DNA of 64,000 nt from Phytophthora hibernalis (GCA_012656075.1 JAAKBF010000014.1:248001-312000), one strand, 5' to 3'. Counted from the first letter of the stretch, positions 52,402 to 62,606 are shown. Made by a program: numbers and translations. Notes: generated by a model from the letters alone, not told the origin.

Positions 52402-52775
52402 AGGAACGTCCTCTTGCTGCAGTACCTCTGCCTGGTGTGTCGGCGGCTGCTGCGCATTGGCATGACCTTATTGCCTAACGCCGGAGTTGATTCGGCAGGA
52501 GCCATATTCCTCAATAGCTGAAGTGATTGTGGACGCGTGTTGCGGTTGCTCGCACGTCCTCTGGCGGCGCGAGGTGATGGCTTGGCGATGAGATGGAAAG
52601 TTGGAATATGTTTTGGCTTTTGACGAAAGACTGGCCGCAGAAAAGAAGTTGATGGTTTCGGACCAGATGCGAAACGGTGGAGAAGCGGTTGAATGCGCGG
52701 AAATTGCTCAGCAACTCTCAATCTGCGTTCAGACTCAGGCCCGTTGCCTTTGGGTCCTGCCACTTCGGACCATAA

Positions 52776-52789
52776 CTGGAAGGGACGGT
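52776..52789 (+). promoter_or_regulatory. Polypurine tract
   Basis: AACTGGAAGGGACGGT directly precedes the LTR start TGACACGAG. A purine-rich stretch at this place primes plus-strand synthesis in LTR elements. Position is convincing; composition is only moderately purine-rich. Confidence 0.45.
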
Positions 52790-54392
52790 TGACACGAGAC
52801 TGAGTGCAATTTTCTCCTGGAGTCACCCAGTGAATGCTGACCTGGAATAATCCTGATATTTGATTGGCCATTGAAAATTTACCGGTACTGTCTATGCACC
52901 TTGCGCAAGTGCGACATGGAATTCGGCTGTGTTCCGCGGAGCGGATGCGGCCAGGCTTTGAGATTGGCCCTTTAGATTTGGAAGACTGCGGTCAGGGTCT
53001 GAAACCCTGAACGCAGATCTATGTCCAGATCGCCCCGTCCTTAAGCGGGTTAACCCAATCTGGAGTTGAAAACGCTCATGCAAACGTATTGTATGTGGCG
53101 TCCCACCTCGCCTAAAGTCTGAATGCACACATACCCGTGTACCCGGAACTCGCCGTGTCCACAAGTACCGAGTGAAGCAGAAAGCCAAGAAAAATACCGT
53201 GTGAAGCCTCTACATTGAGTGTACCTTTGGTCGCAAGACCTTGGACGCACTTTAGTTCCTGGACGCAGGTCGTCCTTGAACGCAGATACCTGAGCGTGCA
53301 AATTATTGTGTGCGCCCAAGGTCATCCTGCTCTGTGAGGCGGTACACATCGGTTTCAAGTTATATCCAGGTTCAAGAACCCTGAGCGTAGGTGGAAAACA
53401 CTTGCGCTCAGGATATCAAGAATCCAGCAAACACAAAGACATGGCCCCTTGAAGATGGGAAGATCAACCCACAAAGTGTCAACGTCAACATCCAGTATAA
53501 TCAAATCAAGTCAAAGCAGAAGATCGCAATGAAGGAACACAGAAGAACACAGAAGAACGAAGACAACAAGATACCATTTACGAATAGTTAGCGATAGGCT
53601 AGCAAAGATAACAATCAGAGTCCGTTCACCCCCTACTACACAAGTCGCTCAAATAAGGGCTTCAGACAAGCAGGAAACGAGTCCGCCAATCAGTTAAGGA
53701 CGGTTCGGTGCGGACTCCCTAAAAGATTCTAGTACAGTTGTGAGGGGATCAGTCACGTAGGTGTCTGACGTGATCCTTACATTCCATTTTCTAGTTGATC
53801 CCGCTGCGTGGACAGTAAGGGCGGTGTTTCATTTCATATTGACATGACCTTCTTGGGTGATTATAGCAGTCATCCACATGAATATTTGATAGACTGCGTT
53901 TAAGGTTGGATTGTATTTGTGTGTGTTATTTCCCTCATCTGAGGGTGGTGCGCGTGTGAAAGGGCTTCAGGGTTGACCAGTACCCTGAACGCAGCCCTAG
54001 TTGACTGGCGTTCAGACCTACGGCTCAAGGGTCTATAAGAATAAGTAGGGGCTGTTTGTTGTATATAACTCTGTATTTGTATTGGTTATCTGAAAGTGGT
54101 GTTTCTTCTGGGTTCTTGGATCCGGATTCAGACGTTGGAGAAGTGCTTTCAGGAAGTGAACGTTACGCCCGACATTTTCAAGGCCTATTTGTATTGGACA
54201 ACTCATTTGGTGGCAAATCCAGGCTCCCCTAATTAATCGACGCCGATATGGATTACACAAAATACCACGCCACTGTGAATCGCAGTTTCAAGGAACTGAG
54301 TTCAGGGTTCACACCCCCGAGGCTTAAGTTTCAGGAATAAGTCTGGGCTACCGCTTTACACTTGGGCGAGAAAGTTCACCGACTTCGTCACA
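52790..54392 (+). mobile_element. LTR of the gypsy element
   Basis: 1603 bp from TGACACGAG to TTCGTCACA, the same length as the inverted solo LTR at 29725-31327 and nearly identical to it. On its left is the retroelement body with a purine tract, and on its right a primer-binding site and gag start. It therefore serves as the 3' LTR of one unit and the 5' LTR of another. Confidence 0.88.
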
Positions 54393-54394
54393 AC

Positions 54395-54412
54395 TGGTGC
54401 GCGTGCCCGGAT
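54395..54412 (+). promoter_or_regulatory. Primer-binding site
   Basis: TGGTGCGCGTGCCCGGAT starts two bases after the LTR end. The leading TGG pairs with the CCA tail of a tRNA, and the rest could pair with its acceptor and T stem. The tRNA identity cannot be fixed by eye. Confidence 0.65.
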
Positions 54413-54496
54413 TTGGGGTCCTAGGATTTCACCGGAGTTATGTATATTAGTAGGAATTGAATAGTTGGGCCTCGTTAACTTCTAACTACTCTCTAA

Positions 54497-55349
54497 TGGC
54501 GGGAGGACGAGGCAAGCAGAAGGGTGGGCGCGGAGACAGCGGACAGGCGACACGTTTGTCGCGCCGAGCGCAAGGACTGCCTGCGGAAGAGCACAACGAT
54601 TGCCCGAGAACGACGTGCCCGACTGAAGGCAGAACGGGAAGCGAAGGCGGCTGTAGCTGAAGAACAGTCGGTTGCTGAGCCGGATACTGCGGACGACTTG
54701 GTGTCAACCGAAGAAGTTGGCAATGGCGACAGGTCAAGCTCGAACGCATCCCGGAAGAGGATCAAGCGATTGAGTCTGCGCAGGCGTCTGTGGGAGGCGC
54801 CTATGTGGTTGAGCCCCGGCTGCAGATCGAGTTTCGGACACTCTGCTGCCGGTTGAAGAAGAGAAGGAGTACGCTGAGGAGGTGCAGGTCATGAAGGAGC
54901 CGCAAATTGTCGAGATAATGTCGTTTGAGGATGTGAATGTGTCTTCACGCATGATGGCTTCATCGCATGAACCCTCGCCGCAGAGTCCAGTGTCGATGCC
55001 TGAGACGACACCTATCAGTACCCTGAACGAAGAATCCGCGCACCAGGAGCTGAACGTAGAAATGTGTTTAAGCTCGAATGTGGAAATGAGTTCAGACTTG
55101 GTTACAAGAACACCAGACTCTTCTCGGGGCGAGGCGACGGCGAAGGAATTCATCGCTCGACAAGTTCATCGTTGGGAGCGGGTGCGATCAGGACTGGTCG
55201 CCCCTCCGAACGTTGTGTATGCCTGGCCGACACCAGCACTTGATTTTGCGGTGTGGTTGGAGACTACGATGAGGACGTCGGACTATCTGCGACACCGAAT
55301 GGCTCTGTCAAACTTGGATGATGCTTGGATTGTCGATCTGAAACCGGAA
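54497..55349 (+). pseudogene. Gag N-terminal part of the gypsy element, truncated
   Basis: ATG at 54497 (MAGGRGKQKGGRGD). In shifting frames come a basic coiled stretch (RERRARLKAEREAKAAVAEE), acidic LPVEEEKEYAEEVQVMKEPQ and APPNVVYAWPTPALDFAVWL, YLRHRMALSNLDDAW. It is cut at 55349 by the left end of the Mutator-like element. The missing continuation is probably the gag piece that begins at 40201. Two frame breaks (near 54575 and 54850) are present. Confidence 0.65.
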
Positions 55350-55479
55350 AGGAGTGCAAGCTAATGTTGTCGTTTCTAAACAGCCGTTTTGTTTAGAAAT
55401 GGTTTATAATAGAACACGCCGACATGTTTTACGACTTTTCAACACCGGTTTGATTACACAATCAAATCGGTACAGACTA

Positions 55480-55632
55480 CAGTATTGTGCGTCAATAAGG
55501 AACCGGGTATCAACTAATATCCTTTGAAACATTATACCTCTGTCAGTGAGAAACATCTGTGTCGAATTGTGGGCACCTATACCCTCCTTAATTATATTCA
55601 TATCAGGTGTTCCTTATTGACGCACATTACTG
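55480..55632. mobile_element. 153-bp Tc1/mariner-type MITE (left arm)
   Basis: Flanked by TA on both sides. The terminal inverted repeats are 24 bp (CAGTATTGTGCGTCAATAAG and on), differing at one base between ends. The CAGT tip and the TA duplication are typical of Tc1/mariner. An exact mirror copy is at 59898-60050. Confidence 0.8.
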
Positions 55633-55643
55633 TACATGTGAAT

Positions 55644-55808
55644 ACAGAGTTCCCCGGCAAAGGGAGAAAGGTGGGACCAAAAATTCTTCCAGGTTAAAAG
55701 ATTTGCAAACGGATTTGTATTGCGGTAGACGCGAGGCTTTGCGACAAATGTACTAATTTTGCTAGGTAAATAACTGATTACGGTTCTCCCTTTGCCGAGG
55801 AACTCTGT
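55644..55808. mobile_element. 165-bp MITE, copy 2 of 3 (left arm)
   Basis: Same unit as 25378-25542. It begins ACAGAGTTCCCCGGCAAAGG and ends with the inverse (24 of 25 bases). It lies 11 bp from the Tc1/mariner-type MITE. Confidence 0.8.
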
Positions 55809-56136
55809 TTATTCAAATGATACTGTATCCAGTCTGATGGTTCCATCAGTGATGGATGACGAAATATGAAAAACACACAGTGAAGTGGAAGGAAACACAT
55901 AATTTTTGGCAGGAGCACACAAACAAGCGACAGGGCGCACACACCGGGAGCAATCAATCCGTCCATCACCCCCTCAAAACACAACAATTATTCCAATACA
56001 GCAACCACCGCCATTCTCGAATCCAACCGTAAAACGGCAGACGCTTACAGCAAGACTCAAACCCGTAACTTCGTGACGGCGGCTCGTCCGGACTCCGCCT
56101 TAGGCATTTCGCGTGCGTCTGAGTGGTGCGAAGAAG

Positions 56137-57363
56137 ATGGCGTTAGTGCGAAGTGTGGCAGAGTTTGAACGGAGGTGCTGTATGCTTTTTGTGTGTTGCT
56201 ATATTATGCAGGGTGGACTTTCGGCTGTAACGTCGCGACGAGGTGCAATGGATCAACAGCGTGCGGAACCCGCTGAGTGCGTGTCGGTAATGACTGATCC
56301 AACTACTACGAGAGCTCAAATTGATAATTTTGAAACGCTGCTTACGGCTGAAGCTCGCCGGAAGAAGCCGCATCGTGCTAAGAACAAGTTAGAGCTCAAA
56401 CAGCGATCGAGGAAAAGGCACCAGCAAAAACTACGGAAACCTGGTCGTGATTCCCAGACTGCAACGCTTGCTGATCCCGGCACGTCGCAGTTCTTGAAAT
56501 CATTTATGAAGAAGCCTGAGGTGAAGCTTGCGCTTTGGTAATTGCGCAGCGAGAAAAGCTGCACCGCAAGCGGCCGAAACCGCGAAGGTAATGGGAGCCA
56601 ACGACTAGATCGTTGGCGCTTCTAGTGAAAATGTCGTCGACGAAGCGATTATAGAAGGTGATACAACAGATCATGGTGACACTGCTACACGGGGTATGTC
56701 GAAGCAGCCTACTGGATGGCCGGCCGATGTAGAACGTGTCTACAAACTAATTAACCCAAGTGGTATTTGCTTCAAGGACGCTGGCGATCTTGGCAAATGT
56801 CAGTGTACTATATTGATGACTGCGTAAATTCCAGATCTGACGTTTTTTGTTCCAAACGGAACTGTGCTGTCGGTGGACAGTGTAATAACGCTATCGGTGA
56901 ATGTTTGTCGCTGGAAATTTTCAAGACACCAAATAAAGGTATTGGGGTCTACACATCTGAAGCCATCGAAGTCGGTACAATTGTAGGGCAATATTGTGGT
57001 GAATTGGAAGGTTACGAGGGCAAGGACACAGACAATGAAGGGCTTATTCCGTTGAAGGTGAATAGTGGATATTCGCTACAGTTGAACCTGCGTTCTCAGG
57101 ACGGGCGTTTCGTCTTCATTGAACCCAAAAGACAAGGATGTATCATGCGGTTTGTGAACCATTCCTGCGATCCGAACTGCAGCTTTCGTGAGATGCGGTT
57201 CAGACAGCGCGTGGCTGTAGTTGTCGTCGCCAAGTGCCCCATAGAGGCAATGGAAGAGCTCACGGTTGCCTATGCTGGGAAGCTCTGGTTCGATTGTTTC
57301 TGCAAAAGCGCAAATTGCGTTGGAAAGATGCAACCGGAATGCTCTCAGGTGATCCAACGTTAG
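56137..57363 (+). CDS. AWS-SET-postSET histone methyltransferase-like protein carried by the MULE
   Basis: The frame from 56137 (MALVRSVAEFERRC) encodes a basic stretch (RSRKRHQQKLRKPGR, about 56395-56450) and breaks near 56541. From 56697 come MSKQPTGWPADVERVYKLIN and KCQC, then a one-base break, then the AWS cysteines (DDC..VFCSKRNCAVGGQC). SET follows: IFKTPNKGIGVYTSEAI, VGQYCGEL, RFVNHSCDPNC (S-adenosylmethionine-binding NHS/C motif) and EELTVAYAG (Tyr kept; DYG is usual). Post-SET CFCKSANC ends near 57330. AWS-SET-postSET enzymes are usually H3K36-type Lys methyltransferases; the real substrate is unknown. The 56767-57363 part is one open frame, so the catalytic half looks preserved. Confidence 0.75.
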
Positions 57364-57469
57364 TGAACATATATTAGCTCTATTGTCATATCTAGCGACT
57401 TAGCATTCTGACAAGCTATTCACTAAAAGCAACAAGGGGAGAACCCCTCATTTTTATTTCTGGTCTTAA

Positions 57470-59291
57470 TTGCTTCGGTTCGCGCAACCTATTCTTTCGA
57501 AAGTACTACCCCATTGTGTGGAGGGCGACCCGCCGGTCGTTCTCCGTTTCGCGTTCTCCTCCGCGCTATCGAGCGATTCTTCAAAATCTCGAGTCGACAA
57601 GTGCGGAGCGCTGCAGAGCGAAAAGGAGGCGCACACAATACGCGAATTTTTTCCAAGAACGACAGTTGCACGTCCGATGAACAACATTTACTGGCCATCC
57701 AATAGGTGGCTGGCCATCGACTTCTATGCGAGCATAGTTTACCCTCAGCTGAGCTGTCACGGCCAAATATTCTCCTGTGCGCCGTTTAGCAGGAACGTAC
57801 ACCCTTTTGGCTGGACGCGCGTTCCACTACCGCTGTAGTCAATCTGATCGTTTTCAGTCAGCAAATTATCGCGGGTGAGTTCTCGCATTCTTGTAGCTAA
57901 TGTAGACGCTGGCTCCGGTGAGTCTCGAAAGGGCCGCGCACCAGCTGATTCGCTCGCGACACACTGAAAGAGAAGAAGCAGCAAACTTCCAGTCTTCAGC
58001 TTCAAATGCAAAGAATAGTGCTGCTTAATGTGGCGGTTAAACTGCTCCACGGGGTTATTGGTGGTTGCATACCCTGGAGGCATCCAAAAACACTGCCACA
58101 TCAAAAATCGCTTGCCAAACCACTCTTTCGAAAAATAACCGGCAAATCCTTGTGCGCCTTGTAGTTTCATCCATCTCTTAATTGCTGCAGTTGCCAACTG
58201 TAAAAACTCTTCTTTAGTCGAGCTGAAGTGCATGTTGTAAATATCGCTCCGAATGCTAGCTGCGGTTTCATTTGGGACGGCTTGTAGTTTTTTGTTCACG
58301 TTCAGCAGTACGTGAAAAACACATCAAAAGTTTATGCTTGACTTTGAAGCAAAAACACTTTGTAGCGCATTGTACTGCGCGTCGTCGGCGTCGCCCATAA
58401 TGTGCGTCAACTGAATTGTTTGACACATAATACTTGCGTACAGTCTGTTGAGCGACGCCAGTGCAGCTGTTAACACCAATTCTGTCACAATGCAAAATGC
58501 CACAAGATGGAATGTTCGACATCGATCGGATATTCCAATCACCAGCACCGGATAACCCACTTGAGATAATTTGTACGTTGCATCAACGTGCAATACAAAG
58601 CTTGTAGATGGACGATCGAGTGTTCGAAGTAAATTTTTAGTGGTAACGCCGACCATAAATGCGTTTACATCAGTCCCTTTTCCCACAAAAGCGTTTCCAT
58701 TCTCATCGGGTGGCCAGGTGAAAGTGATTGGTGCGTTGTCGTCACTTTCCACAGTATGGTTCACTTTAGCACGGACCATAGCATCAATGTCTTGAATGCA
58801 GTCGTGGTTGCCAAGCTTCGTCTTTCGGTAGTTGTTGACAAAACGCTGAACCGTGGAAAGCTTTGGCAATTCATCGGACGGGATCTCGAATTTCATTCGC
58901 AGCCCATTGCGAATCCGTAGCGGTTTTAGACCCTCCGTAGCCATAAGCCGACAATACTGTTTGTAGGACTCCCTCATGGATCTGTTAGGAGGGTCACTGG
59001 CTTGCGAGAGTTGATAGCCAGACTCGTAAATGGATGTCTCATTAAGCTTGCGGCATGTAGTGAATTTGCTCTTCCAAGTACATTTGACTCCAGGGTAGGC
59101 AGCAATGCATAGCTCGAACGACACGCCAGCAGCTTGTATTGCATTGGGTGTGGAAGCACTGACGCACACATCGTACAGTTGACAGATTGACTTTTTCCAG
59201 CCGCGTTGTGCTTGCCTTCTTCAAGAAGCGCATCTACGAATGCTATCGGTACCAACACTACGACCTCTTTCCAAGCAATATTTGGAGCCAT
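57470..59291 (-). pseudogene. MULE transposase with SWIM finger
   Basis: ATG at 59291 (MAPNIAWKEVVVLVP), about 100 bp inside the right repeat. An N-terminal zinc-binding-like part (CTWKSKFTTCRKL) is followed by a helical region. The catalytic domain has FVLHVDATYKLSQVGYPVLV (first Asp), IGISDRCRTFHLVAF and THIMGDADDAQYNAL (second Asp), then, after breaks, a helical part with YATTNNPVEQFNRHIKQH (Glu). A SWIM motif closes it (CNCRSWKKFAYCVRL, with Arg where His is usual). Four or more frame breaks (near 59170, 58330, 57790 and 57690) separate the parts; some may be base errors, so activity is uncertain. Confidence 0.75.
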
Positions 59292-59721
59292 TTTGAAAAG
59301 CTCGAAATCCCCCACCAAAAAACACCTGCGACATAATTGACCCATAACATGGACGGTTAGCAATACGATAACAATACAGTCACATATTACATCTTCTTCG
59401 CACCACTCAGACGCACGCGAAATCCCTAAGGCGGAGTCCGGGCGAGCCGCTGTCACGAAGTTACGGGTTTGAGTCTTGCTGTAAGCGTCTGCCGTTTTAC
59501 GGTTGGATTCGAGAATGGCGGTGGTTGCTGTATTGGAATAATTGTTGTGTTTTGAGGGGGTGATGGACGGATTGATTGCTCCCGGTGTGTGCGCCCTGTC
59601 GCTTGTTTGTGTGCTCCTGCCAAAAATTATGTGTTTCCTTCCACTTCACTGTGTGTTTTTCATATTTCGTCATCCATCACTGATGGAACCATCAGACTGG
59701 ATACAGTATCATTTTGAATAA

Positions 59722-59886
59722 ACAGAGTTCCTCGGCAAAGGGAGAACCGTAATCAGTTATTTACCTAGCAAAATTAGTACATTTGTCGCAAAGCCTCGCG
59801 TCTACCGCAATACAAATCCGTTTGCAAATCTTTTAACCTGGAAGAATTTTTGGTCCCACCTTTCTCCCTTTGCCGGGGAACTCTGT
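59722..59886. mobile_element. 165-bp MITE, copy 3 of 3 (right arm)
   Basis: Mirror of 55644-55808 within the right terminal repeat; same ends and length. Confidence 0.8.
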
Positions 59887-59897
59887 ATTCACATGTA

Positions 59898-60050
59898 CAG
59901 TAATGTGCGTCAATAAGGAACACCTGATATGAATATAATTAAGGAGGGTATAGGTGCCCACAATTCGACACAGATGTTTCTCACTGACAGAGGTATAATG
60001 TTTCAAAGGATATTAGTTGATACCCGGTTCCTTATTGACGCACAATACTG
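59898..60050. mobile_element. 153-bp Tc1/mariner-type MITE (right arm)
   Basis: Mirror of 55480-55632, with TA on both sides. Confidence 0.8.
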
Positions 60051-60181
60051 TAGTCTGTACCGATTTGATTGTGTAATCAAACCGGTGTTGAAAAGTCGTA
60101 AAACATGTCGGCGTGTTCTATTATAAACCATTTCTAAACAAAACGGCTGTTTAGAAACGACAACATTAGCTTGCACTCCTC

Positions 60182-60716
60182 ATGGCGACCGGCGAGCAGC
60201 CCGAACTCTGCATCCGGCAGTATGCGCCGCAGGACTATCCAGGTGTGAACGCGGTCTTCGTCGACGGCTGCGAGTTCTACCGAGACACTGTGCCCTCGCA
60301 CGTGGAAGACCACTGGGGCGACTTCATCCAGGAGAGTCTGGACAGCGACCTGTCACGCATCCCGAGCGCCTACATCGTCCCTGGGGAACTTCTGGGTCGT
60401 GACGACGCCCGACGGGGAGCACGGAGAGAAGGTCGTTGGGATCGTTGGCTTGCAAGCCAAGGGAGATGGTGTGGGAGAGTTGCGGCGCATGGCCGTCTCC
60501 AGCGTCTACCGCCGCCACGGTCTCGGTCGGCGGCTCGTGGCGGAGCTCGAGAGCTGGGGCAAGGCGCACGGCTTCACCCAAATTGTCCTCATGAACGGAG
60601 GCCCCAAGGACGATGCGCGCGCCTTCTACCGGGCGATCGGCTACCAGAACGCCGGCACCAAGGTGGTGTCCGAGGACCCGCGCGTGGAAGTCTTTCAACT
60701 CGCCAAGCAGCTCTAA
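60182..60716 (+). CDS. Single-domain GNAT acetyltransferase (right copy)
   Basis: Inverted copy of 39630-40165 with one clear amino-acid change (QDYPG here, QDDPG there). The G run in VPGG is one base shorter than in the left copy (four versus five; six expected), so the frame shifts at about 60386 and resumes at NFWV-equivalent and MTTPDGEHGEKVV. It starts 2 bp from the Mutator-like element, so its native promoter is gone. If transcribed, it must be from the repeat. Confidence 0.8.
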
Positions 60717-61173
60717 GATGGGTAAACGTGAACCCGGTCAGGGTCGAGAAGGGTCCGCATAAGCTTAGAGCGAGCTACCAAACAGAAAAATAACATTGAT
60801 AGCGCGGAGAAACGGACACTACGAGGGCCTTAACGTTAAGGTTAACGCTTAGCTTTCTTTTCCTGTCGGGTGAGCAGTCAACATGGGATTTGTATCACTG
60901 CGATTGCGAGCTTCCAACGGCGGAATGCTGGTACTTTACCTTTGACAATCTGTCATACATGTACTGATACGGACACTAATTTAAATAGGTTGTAAGGTAT
61001 AACACGTTTTCGATTACGAAACCAAAAGGAAGTTTACGATGATGTATTATAATACATGTTGAGCCTCATGTCCTCTACTGAGTTAAGGACAACGCTGTTT
61101 GGCAAAGAGGCTTTGACCACGATCACTATCACTTTCGAATCAAAGTTCTCCCCGCCAACGCTCACTATTACTA

Positions 61174-62267
61174 ATGGACCACTCCCGATCCGGCCAAGCC
61201 AAGAGAAAACACGTTTCGGTTGACATTGTGGTTCGCCAGTTCCGAGCCGAGGACCTGCCTCAAGTCGAAGAGATTTTCAAGGCTGGTATGCGGTCGTATG
61301 AATCGTTCCGAGCCTTGTCTGAGCTCACGGACGTGTACCTTCAAGAGTGTCTGGACGGTGATCTGAGCGATATCCATGGCACTTACATTGCCCCTGGAGG
61401 CAATTTCTGGGTCGCAACTTCCACAACAGACCCGACAGCGGTGGTGGGTATCGTGGGGCTCGAACCGAAGGACAACAAGGAGGGCGAACTGCGTCGCATG
61501 TCAGTGAAAGACTCTTACCGACGCCGCCGTGTCGGACGAAAACTCATCGCCGCACTCGAGCAGTGGGCTCAAGAGAACGGGATCCGAAAGGTTTGGTTGA
61601 CGACAGGCGGCCCGATGGACAAGGCTCGAGCTTTTTACCCCTCGGTGGGCTACGAGCAGACTGCAGTCACCGTAGTGAGTGAGGATCCGTATTTCGCGGC
61701 CTACACGTTTGAAAAGCGTCTGGAAGAGCCTTGCAACTCGGCTGACATTGTTGTACGCCAATTTCGGGCGGAGGACTTGGATCAGGTTGTGACGCTCTTC
61801 AAAGACGGCTTGATCAATTACCCGGCGCACAAGGTGAATGCTGAAGTGCTGGAGCAACATATAAACGAGATCATGATGACGGGTGATTTGAGCAGTATTG
61901 AGACTACGTATATCATTCCCGGGGTAACTTCTGGGTGGCTACGCCTCGAACGAAGCCGACTGAAGTGGTAGGAATGGTGGCGCTCGAGGCTCAAGACAGC
62001 AACGTCGGTGAACTGCGCCGAATGTCAGTGAATGATAATTATCGACGCCATGGCATTGGTCGCATCTTGGTCGGGGTGCTTGAACAGTGGGCACAGGAAC
62101 ACGGTTTTCGGAAGGTCTGGCTGGGCACAGGCGCCGTGATGGACACGGCGCGAGCATTCTACATGTCCATGGACTATGCCCAGACGAAGACGGTTGTTAT
62201 CAACGAGGACCCTCTCGTCGAAGGCATCCTGTTCGAAAAGGAGCTGAGCAGTGATGTATTCGGTTGA
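61174..62267 (+). CDS. Tandem two-domain GNAT acetyltransferase (right copy)
   Basis: Open from 61174 through domain 1 and half of domain 2 (to 61971), because the T5 run at AFYPSVGYEQ is intact here. This shows that the protein is a two-domain fusion. A short G run in IIPGG at about 61921 (also short in the left copy) shifts the frame, and domain 2 resumes at PTEVVGMVALEAQ, ending at 62267. The two motif A sites are RRMSVKDSYRRRRVG and RRMSVNDNYRRHGIG. Confidence 0.82.
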
Positions 62268-62516
62268 TACGAATATGTTCCTGTTGAGAATTCGCGGTGC
62301 GAGCCTCATTACCGGTAGAGCAACGAAAGTGTAGAACGAGGCCATGAACGCTACGATACCTGACCTAATTTGTGGCTCACACATGTATCCTACCCATGAC
62401 ATGAACCAGAAACCCATGCGAAGCGCATGTCAGTACATCGACCCCAAAAGCAGTTTCTTATGTTCATACCCTGGTTTCCAATAACTTACAACTTAGAGCT
62501 TAGGACTCGACTTCTT

Positions 62517-62606
62517 TTACTTGCTTGCCATGTCAGCCATGGCCTTGAGATTCACCGCCATGGCGTATACGAAGAAGACGACAAAAATGATCCAGATAGC
62601 GATGCA
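62517..62606 (-). pseudogene. 3' fragment of the FBT transporter gene
   Basis: The last 90 bp of the gene at 36069-37829, including its stop (62517-62519) and the helix IWIIFVVFFVYAMAVNL. Nothing upstream of it remains, so it is a truncated duplicate marking the palindrome edge. Confidence 0.85.

Larger units (their letters stand above)
40201..52789 (+). mobile_element. Ty3/gypsy retrotransposon body lacking its 5' LTR and gag start
   Basis: The order is gag (C-terminal part), protease, reverse transcriptase, RNase H, extra RNase H, integrase and chromodomain on the plus strand, then a long antisense ORF, a purine tract and an LTR. There is no LTR at the left edge; the sequence starts abruptly next to GNAT-1. 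Many frame breaks show it is inactive. Together with 52790-55349 it makes one element in circularly permuted order. Confidence 0.85.
55350..56138 (+). repeat. Left terminal inverted repeat of the Mutator-like element
   Basis: Pairs with 59392-60180 (coordinates sum to 115530). It contains two nested MITEs (55480-55632 and 55644-55808). The pairing ends within the first codon of the SET-gene reading frame at 56137, so the repeat must supply that gene's promoter. Confidence 0.88.
55350..60180. mobile_element. Mutator-like element with long TIRs and a SET-domain gene
   Basis: 4831 bp bounded by 789-bp inverted repeats and containing two convergent genes: a SET-domain protein (+) and a MULE transposase (-). 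Each reads inward from a repeat, the arrangement of maize MuDR with its two convergent genes. The outer tips read AGGAGTGCAAGC on each side. No 9-bp target duplication is visible: the left flank is gag and the right flank is the GNAT-1 start codon, so at least one flank was rearranged after insertion. Confidence 0.75.
59392..60180 (-). repeat. Right terminal inverted repeat of the Mutator-like element
   Basis: Inverse of 55350-56138, with only a few substitutions near the inner end (for example GACAGCGGCTC versus GACGGCGGCTC). It holds mirror copies of both nested MITEs and would drive the transposase gene. Its outer tip abuts the ATG of the GNAT-1 right copy. Confidence 0.88.
60182..62606. 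repeat. Right arm of the large palindrome
   Basis: Inverted copy of 37740-40165 with both GNAT genes and 90 bp of FBT coding sequence. At 62607 the identity ends and a different dispersed repeat begins shortly after. Confidence 0.9.

Noticed and set aside
55404..55601. 65-codon frame, repeated exactly at 59929-60126
   Set aside because: It lies across a Tc1/mariner-type MITE within the TIRs; identity between arms reflects the repeat, not a conserved protein.
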